64,000 nt of DNA. Origin: Benincasa hispida. Taxonomy: Eukaryota > Streptophyta > Magnoliopsida > Cucurbitales > Cucurbitaceae. How positions within the stretch are numbered: position 1 is the stretch's first letter; each line of letters opens with the position of its first letter. The position numbers and the translations under genes were made by a program. Location: the NCBI RefSeq assembly GCF_009727055.1, contig NC_052354.1:37500543-37564542 (forward strand), read 5' to 3'. Shown one piece after another: positions 56,659 to 64,000 of this stretch. The notes under the pieces are model-generated. The model had not been told where the DNA came from and searched no databases. It saw only the letters and a program-made list of their open reading frames with translations.

Positions 56659-56997
56659 ATGTTCGTTCGTGTTGTGGAGGAGATCTTGACCGAGGAGATC
56701 GTTGAGGATGAGCGCGAAGTGTTTATGTTGTGTTCGTGCAGTGTTGCGATCGTGTAGATCGAGCGCTCGTGGTTGCAGCTGTTCGATCATAGTGCGCATC
56801 GAAGCGTGAAGACGCTTCTGCCATTGTTAGTACAGTTTTTCCCTCTGAACATTTGATGTTCATGCTGTAATTTCTCTGTATTATTTGTATAACCACTTGT
56901 ATGGAATTCAACTGTAAATATATGTTGATTCATGATTGTAATTTGGAATATTCTTGCTTACGCTGCTCATGGAAATCTAGAGAGTCGATTTCCTTCA
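56659..56997 (+). mobile_element. CP copy C 5' LTR, last 338 bases only
   Basis: Matches 63330-63667 at about 90 percent by eye (roughly 30 differences in 338 bases), and both end GATTTCCTTCA. The first 1.9 kb of the LTR is missing. The divergence suggests an insertion a few million years old if these are the two LTRs of one element. Confidence 0.75.
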
Positions 56998-59470
56998 ATT
57001 ACAATCGAGTCTGTAATTCGAAAAGTTCAAGTTCACCGAGTCGTTCGTGATGAAGCTTCGGCACATGGCGATACAATTCTCAATGAAGAAGAAGGCCAAG
57101 CATTGGTCGGATCGTGTAGCCTCAAGTAAACGATCGTTGGGATTTCACTAAGTGATCATTTAGATTTTTCTTTCTAGACGATCGTATAGTATTTTCTAAT
57201 CGATCGTTTAGCTAATGCTAAATGATGGGGTAAATCGTTTACCTTATCGTGTAGCGTTGGTTACGCGATTGTGTAGGTGCTGGAGGTAGGCGATCGTAGT
57301 GGGAGCATGCGATGCTCATCATTTAGTAGAAGGCACGCACTAGACAATCGTATAGTTAACAAGTTTCATGGTTACTTACTACCTTTGTGACCGCACATAT
57401 ACGATATGGAGACGTTAGCTAAGCGATCGCTTAGGCAATGGTGCTTCGTGGCATTGTAGTCGCTTAGACGATCACGGAAGTGGGCGTCGTGCAGAGCATG
57501 CTAAGCGATCGTGTACTTCAGGCTTCATTGCTTAGTAAAGGTACACGATCGTTAGTAAAAGCTCAACGACCGTTTGGATTTTACTAGACAATCGTATAGT
57601 GAATGCTAAACGATCGTTTAACTCTGGAGCACTGGTAAACGATAGAGTAAAGAGTTTGTTTTATCATGTAGACGATCATGGGGTGTTTAGTACACGATGG
57701 ATGGTTGGAGAAGCGATGCTTTGCCGAGTGGTTCAAGACCCGGTTCGCCTGTTTAAACTGGAGACTCCTTGTCTTTATAATAGTTAGCTTCTCTTTTGTG
57801 TTTTTAAGGCAATTTTACCCGGTTCATCAACTTTTATTGCTTATACATGTGATGTATGGTTATTATATGTCAAAGTGTTTTTCATATAGTTAAAAACCCA
57901 CCTTAGGTTGTGCAATTATTCATGCATTATGTATTATAAAAGTTATAATATTGCATGATGAAATTACTTGAAAACATGTGCATGCATCATGAAATATAAA
58001 AGTTATATTTTAAATGCATTGAGCATTATCATGCATCATCCTTTTATTATAATTGTTATAGTCTAAGGGTGAATGGAAGCATGTTTTGCTTGTTTCATTT
58101 CTGTTTTGTATAAGTGTTATATAAAAGAAGTAGCAATGAATGGACAATGCATTGAGCATTACACTTAGGCTGTTTATAATCGTTATGAATGCCTTGCATG
58201 TGTTAGCTTAGCATTGTGGTTGTCTCCGTTTATAAGTGTTATAAAGGAAATTAGACCTAAATCAATAATTCAGAGTTATATGCGGACTTAGAGTGAACTC
58301 AAGTTTTTAAAAGGGTTTTAAAATTCGATTGAGATAGACCTAAGTTCAATGGTTCTAAAGAGTTTAGTAACCTAGATTAATCTTTTAAAATCAGTTTAAT
58401 AGAATTAAATTGGTTGGCATAAAAGATTAAATTTTTTGTAAACCTATCTATAAGGGACCTTTTGTCTAAGGTGGGTTCTGGCTAGGCTGGGGTTCTTAAG
58501 TTGACGAAAACGTAACACCCCTATCTAGGAACGTACCTGGAAAAGTGAGTTAGATAGATTTTCAACAAGCATGTGATGTTTTGGTCAAAGACTTTGTTAA
58601 AGAGTTTAATGGATGATGATCAAAAGTTGTTCAACTATCCAATGTAAAAGTTACTCTTGGGAAAACCTAAAAGTCACTTAGTTAAAATCCTTAGCCGTGT
58701 TTTTTCTAAGTAAACTAAACCCTAGGTTGAAAAATACTCAGTGGGAGGAGGACGCGTATCAGATATGTCTATGATTCCACTCACGTTTCTCCCTGTATGT
58801 TCACACCTGAGATTCATGCTTGGCCTCGAGATGCCACAGGATACATCTCCCTTCGGATGGTGTTTGTATAAATCAATATCAAGGTGAACGGAGAGAGTGT
58901 TTATAGTAAGTGGGTGAAGGGTGTGTGCCAACACGTCCTGTGGTCTCTATCATCGTTCACACCGTGAGATCATTTTGTACGCCCTCGTGTCGCATTCAGA
59001 GCGACCCCCTTCGGATGGGTTTTGTGCAATTGGTCAATATCAAGGTGAACTCCAGAAATGGATAGGGTCACTTTAGGTTTTTCCCCAATCGGATTGGCCT
59101 TTTAGGACGGACCTTTAGGGCTTAAAATGGTAGGTCAAACTTACGGGAGATTGTTAAGTAAGTTAATGATCTCTTAGCCAAATCAATGATGGCTAGTCAT
59201 TATAGGAACAAGAGTTGTTCTGGTATTAATGACTTATTGAGATCTTCTCAATTCAGAGGAGGGATAATTGACCTCCCTTCGGCGGCTTTTTTCCTAAACC
59301 TTTGAAGCGTCATTGCGAAACTAGATGACACATGGGGTTCATGTTAGTTTTGCTAAAACCTTATTGGATGTTGTTTTGTTTTACAACGGATATTTGCTTA
59401 AAACCTAACGTAGGTCAATGTGTTTTTCTTTTCAGCAACTCGTTAGTATTTTTGTTTAAAGCTTTCAAAA
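56998..59470 (+). other. CP copy C long 5' leader
   Basis: No coding blocks. 57115-57640 carries a CGATCG array. 58640-58930 and 58925-59100 contain a duplicated block with TCACACCGTGAGATC and CTTCGGATGG landmarks. GTAAGT occurs at 58906-58911 and 59158-59163, and TTTTTCTTTTCAG ends at 59435, 36 bases before the gag ATG. A primer site was not found. Confidence 0.6.
57115..57640. repeat. CGATCG-type array in copy C leader
   Basis: At least eight exact CGATCG words (for example near 57130, 57180, 57200, 57293, 57424, 57507, 57546 and 57611) with flanks such as TTTAG, GTATAG or TTGGG, plus many one-base relatives. The longest such array in the window. Confidence 0.82.
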
Positions 59471-59760
59471 ATGACCGATTTATTACAGTGGAAAGAATCG
59501 TGTGAAACGAATTTCGTGGAAAACGACCTCCATCCCACTACTCTCCAAAAGAGGAGGCAATACAATAAATATGATTTATTAGTCTTGGAGACATGTCTGG
59601 TAGAGAATGATGATTCTACTTGGATCTTTGATTCAGGTGCTACCAATCATGCCAGTTCCTCTTACCAAGGATTTAGTTCCTGAAAAACGTTGTCACATGG
59701 AGAGATGACTCTTTGAGTAGGCAGGCTGAAGTTATTTGTTGATAAGAAACGTTATCTGTT
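59471..59760 (+). pseudogene. CP copy C gag fused to protease by deletion
   Basis: The 70-residue open frame from ATG 59471 starts like copy A gag (MTDLLQWKESCETNFVENDL) and jumps directly to the protease lead-in HPTTLQKRRQYNKYDLLV. It then reads STWIFDSGATNHASSSYQ with the active-site DSG intact. Almost all of gag is missing. A stop follows at about 59681, then the frame continues with EMTL and KLFVDKKRYLLLDNVFVV. Confidence 0.82.
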
Positions 59761-60030
59761 ACTGGATAATGTTTTTGTAGTTCCTCATATTAAGAGGAAC
59801 TTAATCTCTGTTTCTTGTCTCATTGAACAAGGCTATACCGTCTCTTTTTTCTGAGAATAAAGTGTTTATTTTCAAGAATGGAATAAAGATTAGTTCTAGT
59901 TCGATGGAAAATAACTTATATGTACTAAGGTCGTTAGTCATAAAAGACTTGTTTACACTGAAATGTTCAGTACGACAACAACAGCTAAAAGACCAAAGGT
60001 TTCTCCAAAGGAAAATGCCCATCTTTGGCA
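59761..60030 (+). pseudogene. CP copy C region between protease and pre-integrase
   Basis: Plus-strand blocks VPHIKRNLISVSCLIEQGY, ENKVFIFKNGIKISSSSME and NNLYVLRSLVIKDLF. They match the equivalent stretch of CP1 (16190-16400, minus strand), confirming that the copies belong to related families. Confidence 0.78.
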
Positions 60031-60715
60031 TCTAAGGTTAGGTCACATATACCTCAATAGAATTGAGAAGTTGGTAAAAAGTGGACTTCTAAAGAGTTTA
60101 GAAGAAAATTCCTTGTTGGTATATCAATCATGCCTTGAAGGCAAGATGACCAAACAACCTTTTACTGGAAAAGGTTACAAAGCCAAGGAAGCCTTGGAGC
60201 TTGTACATTTAGACCTCTGTGGTTCGATGAATGTTAGGGCTCGAGGTGGGTATGAATATTTCATCTTTTTCATAGATGATTATTCAAGGTTTGGGTATCT
60301 CTTCCTAATGCAACGTAAGTTTGAAGCCCTTGACAAGTTCAAGGAGTATAAGGCTGAAGTTGAAAACTTGTTAGGCAAGAAGATAAAAACACTACAATCT
60401 GATCGTGGTAAAGAGTATATGGACCTCCAATTCTAGAACTATATGATAAAACATGGGATTGCGTCCCAACTCTCGGCCCCTGGTACACCTCAGCAGAATG
60501 GTGTATCAGAAAGGAGAAATAAGACCTTGTTGCACATGGTTCGGTCTATGATGAGTTATGCTCACCTTCTAGACTTATTTTTGGGTTATGCAGTGTAGAC
60601 TGCATGTTATATCCTGAACAACGTTCCCTCGAAAAATGTTTCTGAAACACCTTTTGAGTTATTTAGAGGCCGTAAAGGTAGTTTACGCCACATTAGGATT
60701 TGGGGTTGTCCAACA
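60031..60715 (+). pseudogene. CP copy C integrase with intact D-D-E residues
   Basis: Open frame 59963-60436 then, past one stop, onward. Zinc region: HLWHLRLGHIYLNRIEKLV and CLEGKMTKQPFTGKGYKAK. Core: LELVHLDLCGSMNVRARGG with the first aspartate, FIFFIDDYSRFGYLFLMQ, KIKTLQSDRGKEYMDLQF with the second aspartate, then ASQLSAPGTPQQNGVSERRN with the glutamate. All three catalytic residues are present, but a TAG after DLQF (about 60434) and another in GYAV (about 60595) break the frame. Best preserved integrase in the window; it inserts retrotransposon cDNA. Confidence 0.88.
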
Positions 60716-61170
60716 CATGTGCTAGTGACTAACCAAAAGAAGTTGGAACCACGTTCGAAGGTTTGCCTTTTTGTGGGCTACCCCATGGAAATGAGAGGAG
60801 GATACTTCTATGATCGAATTCAGAACAAAGTGATTGTTTCCACTAATGTTATCTTCTTGAAAGAAGATCAAATGAGGGATAATAAGCCACGAAGTAAGCT
60901 CTTTTATGTGAGATCTCTAGTAAGACTGAGATTGCTGAGGGTTCAACAAGAGTTGTTGAACAGGCCGACAGATCAATAAGAGTTGTTGAGGTTGAGACGT
61001 CTAGTCAACCAGCTCAAGAGTTGAGACTGCCTCGACGTAGTGGGAGGGTTATGAACCCACCGGATCACTACATGGGTTTGATTGAAGCCCAAAATGTCAT
61101 TACGAATGATGGGGTCGAGAATCTGTTGTCTTTTAAGAAAGCAATAGAGGATGTTGACAAAGATGAATGG
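60716..61170 (+). pseudogene. CP copy C integrase C-terminus and linker to reverse transcriptase
   Basis: HVLVTNQKKLEPRSKVCLF, VGYPMEMRGGYFYDRIQNK and VIVSTNVIFLKEDQMRDNK, the C-terminal domain common to copia integrases. Then PRRSGRVMNPPDHYMG and EDVDKDEWVK, the start of the reverse transcriptase. A frameshift lies near 60960-61010. Confidence 0.85.
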
Positions 61171-61310
61171 GTCAAGTTGTTCCTCAAGTATCTTCAGAGA
61201 ACGAAGGACTACATGCTTGTGTTTAAAGCTAAGGATCTAATCCTTACAACGTTGCTGATCCATTTACAATGGCCCTCACAGCTAACGTGTTCGAGGGTCA
61301 CCTAGAGAGT
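61171..61310 (+). pseudogene. CP copy C RNase H remnant (reverse transcriptase deleted)
   Basis: Directly after EDVDKDEWVK the frame reads LFLKYLQRTKDYMLVFKAKD, a part of RNase H that normally lies several hundred residues further on. The polymerase domain including the YVDD site is missing by a clean internal deletion near 61171. The rest of RNase H is also cut short before ALTANVFEGHLESLGL. Confidence 0.82.
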
Positions 61311-61449
61311 CTGGGTCTGCGGGACATGTGGCATCTTGTCTATGGCAAGTGGGAGATGATACTGGGGTATGCCCTAGTTTATTGTATATTATACATTTTT
61401 ATATTGTATTGTACATTAGTCTCCCGAATCATTAGAACAAGTGGGAGAT
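61311..61449 (+). other. CP copy C 3' tail and polypurine tract
   Basis: Tail encoding MWHLVYGKWEM, then the polypurine tract ACAAGTGGGAGATT ending at 61449, next to the LTR. Confidence 0.75.
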
Positions 61450-63667
61450 TATTGGGATTGGTGTCCTAATTCTCCCGGAAGTTTCGTTGTTTTGTAAAGA
61501 TACACATTGTTCAATGAATAAAATAAGTGTTATTTAATTCTAGAATTTACTCATATCCAATAAACAAAGCTCCTTAGTTATCTTATGTGAACTGAAGCAT
61601 GTATATGTGATATACAAATGGATCATGCCTTAAATGATAACCTAAATCGGTTTGTAGTATAAGGATTAAGGTGGAATACCTGATCCTGGTGACACTACGG
61701 ATATGGCTCGCTTTGTAGAGGTTTGCAAGTGTTGTAAACTACTACAGATGGTTGAACCTAACCATTTGTGTGGAGACGTGGAGCAAGGGTGTCCTATACA
61801 AAGAGCTTGTATAAGACCTGGACCACGAGATAACTAGACTTTGTATATAACGCCATTGATACTAGAGACTTGCATCTCACCTAAATGACCATAGGTGACA
61901 CGACCTTAATCCTGAGTGTTTTGTGAACTTCTGCCTTTGAGGGTGATCCTTTGATTAGTATGGGTGAGAGTGGCAAGATTGCCAACTCAACACGCCTACC
62001 TTTTCGAGGACTTGTCTGATCTGGGAGCTGGGAACTCAATCCACAATATGGAATTCACTCCTTTCTCGAAGCAGGGATAAGTAGAGAGATTGCTCCCTTA
62101 AGGGCTGATTCCGAGGCTTGAACATAGTGACCACAGCTTCTCTTTGGAAGAGAAGACTCAGTCATAGTAAGACTATGATTCATGTTCATTAGAGGGATCA
62201 GTGGTACTTAAGGAGACAGATGTAACTACAAGGGCATAACGGTTATTGGCCCAGCTGTACTTACGAGCGATCTATGAAGGGTTGTAGCACTACTGATTGG
62301 TTAAGATGGACACATAATATGTCTGTAGTGGAAACATTTCAGTTGTCAGTCTTTAGTGGAGTGTCTGGCAATTAACGAATGGTGGATCCCGTGACTAAAG
62401 AGTTTAGTCAGTTATTCACGTACTATTGAAGCTTCGGATCTACAGGTCCATGAGGTCCCCTTGGTAGCTTGGATTTATGTTGAAAGATCAAGTTCTTGGT
62501 GTTGATTTGAAATGTTCAAATTGAAAAGAGGTATTTTTATTATTATCATATAATCGATATGATGTGTGTGATACATCTAGTGGAGGATTGATGTAAATGA
62601 GATTTACATTAAGTACCATGGAATAGAAAAAGAACTATGGTTTATATGTTTGATGAGATGAAATATTAAAACTATAGGTTCTAAATATAGTATAATAAGT
62701 TGGTTATCATTTATATTTATAATAATATTAATTATTAGATAATTAATAATTTTTCTTTTAAATAACCAAATGTAGTGGGTGGTTATTGACCATGGTAACC
62801 GTGAGTTTAAAGGAAAGTGGTTTCCTATTTTGAAAGAAGAAGTTTTTCACAAAAGTTTTGAAAAGAATTTGAGTTTTCTCTCTAGCGAAAAGAAACTCAC
62901 AAAAGTCGTCAAGTAAATACGGATTTACTAAACGACGACTGGGCCAGGTAAACGATCATGCAGGTGCTAGATAAACAATCGTGCAGTATTTACTAAACGA
63001 TCGCATAGCTTTGCTAAATGATAGTTGGCCCAATGTAAACGATCGTGTAGAATCGATCGAGCTAAACGATAGAGCTAAACGATCACATAGCTTTATCTAA
63101 AGGATTGACCATCGACCTATATGATAGGTCTCCGACTTCTTCCACTTGCCCAATTGTGTACGCGATCGTTGTTTCCTCGGTTTGTCTGCCTCATACCAAG
63201 TCCGAACAGAGCCCACCCTTTCGATTCTCATACCAAGAATACCAAGGTCGCCTTGTTGGTGGTGTCATACTGAACTCGACATCATCGAGGTTTTATGGAG
63301 GCCGTTTGTGTTGCTGAAGACAAGCGTAGTGTTCGTTCGTGTTGCAAAGGAGATCTTGACCAAGGAGATCGTTGAGGACGTACGCGAAGTGTTTGTGTTG
63401 TGTTCGTGCAGTGTTGCGGTCGTATAGATCGAGCGCTCATGGTTGCGGTTGTTCGATCAGAGTGTGCATCGGAGCGTGGAGACGCTTCTGCCATTGTTAG
63501 TACAATTTTTCCCTCTATACATTTGATGTTCATGCTCTAATTTCTCTGTATTATTTGCATAACCGCTTGTATGGAAGTCAACTGTAAATATATGTTGATT
63601 CATGATTGTAATTTTGAATAGTCTTGCTTCCGTTGCTCATAGAAATCTCGAGTGTCGATTTCCTTCA
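61450..63667 (+). mobile_element. CP copy C 3' LTR, full length (2218 bp)
   Basis: Starts TATTGGGATTGGTGTCC (decayed TG) right after a polypurine tract and ends GATTTCCTTCA. The last 338 bases match 56659-56997. CGATCG words are at 62950-63070. Parts resemble L1 LTRs (for example ACCACGAGATAACT and GTAAGAGTGG-like blocks), suggesting L1 and CP share copia ancestry. It is the best CP LTR reference in the window. Confidence 0.85.
62930..63110. repeat. CGATCG-type array in copy C 3' LTR
   Basis: AAACGATCATGCAGG, AAACGATCGCATAGC, AAACGATCGTGTAG and related words, spaced irregularly. Confidence 0.78.
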
Positions 63668-63713
63668 CATACAAACTGTTTACAAACTACAGGACATAAG
63701 ACTTTAGGGCATC
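63668..63713 (-). mobile_element. LTR tip fragment of another CP copy
   Basis: On the minus strand it starts TGTTGGGGTTGATGCCC, the LTR start of this group (compare 19312). Only 46 bases remain, directly beside leader sequence, so most of the LTR is deleted. Confidence 0.6.
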
Positions 63714-64000
63714 AACCCCAACATGACACACACATTTCACCCACTTACTATAAACACTCTCTCTGTCCACCTTGATATTGACTCATGCAAACACCATCCA
63801 AAGGGGGATGCTCCCAAGACACCATGAGGCAAAGCATGAATCTCACGACGTGAACATTCAGGGAGAAACGTGAGTGGAATTATTGACATATCATATATAC
63901 CTCTTCCTCCTACTGAGTATTTTATGACCTGGGGTTTAGTTTACTTAGAAAAAACACGGCTAAGGATTTTAACTAATTAACTTTTTAGGTTTGCCCAAGA
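63714..64000 (-). other. CP leader fragment in minus orientation at the window edge
   Basis: The reverse complement of 58640-58930, including a conserved GTAAGT (minus strand, near 63741). A fifth CP leader, continuing off the window. Confidence 0.75.

Noticed and set aside
56723..56911. Similar minus-strand ORFs at 56723-56911 and 63282-63533
   Set aside because: They resemble each other because both lie in the CP LTR; they run antisense to it and have no known domain.
57700..57780. tRNA-like words (GAGTGGTTCAAGACC, GGTTCGCC) near copy C leader
   Set aside because: No acceptor stem or cloverleaf could be drawn by eye.

Overview
This is plant nuclear DNA: AT-rich and packed with decayed LTR retrotransposons of the Ty1/copia and Ty3/gypsy superfamilies. 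No intact cellular gene, RNA gene or CRISPR array could be supported. The coding remnants (Athila/Tat-like gag and protease, Ogre-type gag, SIRE-type gag-pol, a plant envelope-like ORF) fit an angiosperm, most likely a eudicot. A cucurbit is a weak guess from remembered similarity of the envelope-like ORF and LTR style. A Nextera-type adapter at 15241-15278 and a 994-base N gap at 40151-41144 point to a short-read mate-pair scaffold.

Layout. 1-11365: a minus-strand Athila/Tat-like gypsy element (GY1). Its protease is split by a solo LTR of family L1 (3272-7822), which itself contains a solo gypsy LTR of family G (4872-7604). Both insertions have 5-bp target duplications. 11366-19312: a minus-strand copia element (CP1), broken by GY1 at its RNase H end and by an Athila-like remnant (AT1, 12204-15453). 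19320-25950: a plus-strand envelope-like pseudogene and its 3' region, split by an L1 solo LTR (20511-24176) that contains an Athila-type LTR (20682-22455). 25950-32136: mostly non-coding, with a third L1 solo LTR (27267-29150) and a possible CACTA-like fragment (30300-30610).

32137-48615: a copia LTR fragment, then a plus-strand SIRE-like element (SR1). Its gag is split by a minus-strand Ogre/Tat-like element (OG1, 33994-43804, gag only, itself hosting a G LTR and the N gap), and its integrase is split by a fourth L1 solo LTR (46015-47919). 48616-53265: a copia LTR fragment and a minus-strand Athila-like element (AT2) keeping its 3' LTR and protease. 53266-64000: at least four pieces of one copia family (CP). 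They include two gag copies in inverted orientation (53275-54140 against 54522-55391) and a longer deletion derivative (C, 56659-63667) with an intact integrase triad but no reverse transcriptase.

No set of genes here works together. The window records successive insertion, LTR-LTR recombination (at least six solo LTRs) and internal deletion. Points most worth checking are the adapter artefact, CGATCG-rich arrays in the CP LTR and leader, a conserved candidate leader intron before CP gag, repeated polypurine cassettes in the gypsy 3' regions, and the large inverted repeat. Element names (GY1, L1, G, CP, AT, SR, OG) are labels for this window only. All boundaries and comparisons were made by eye.
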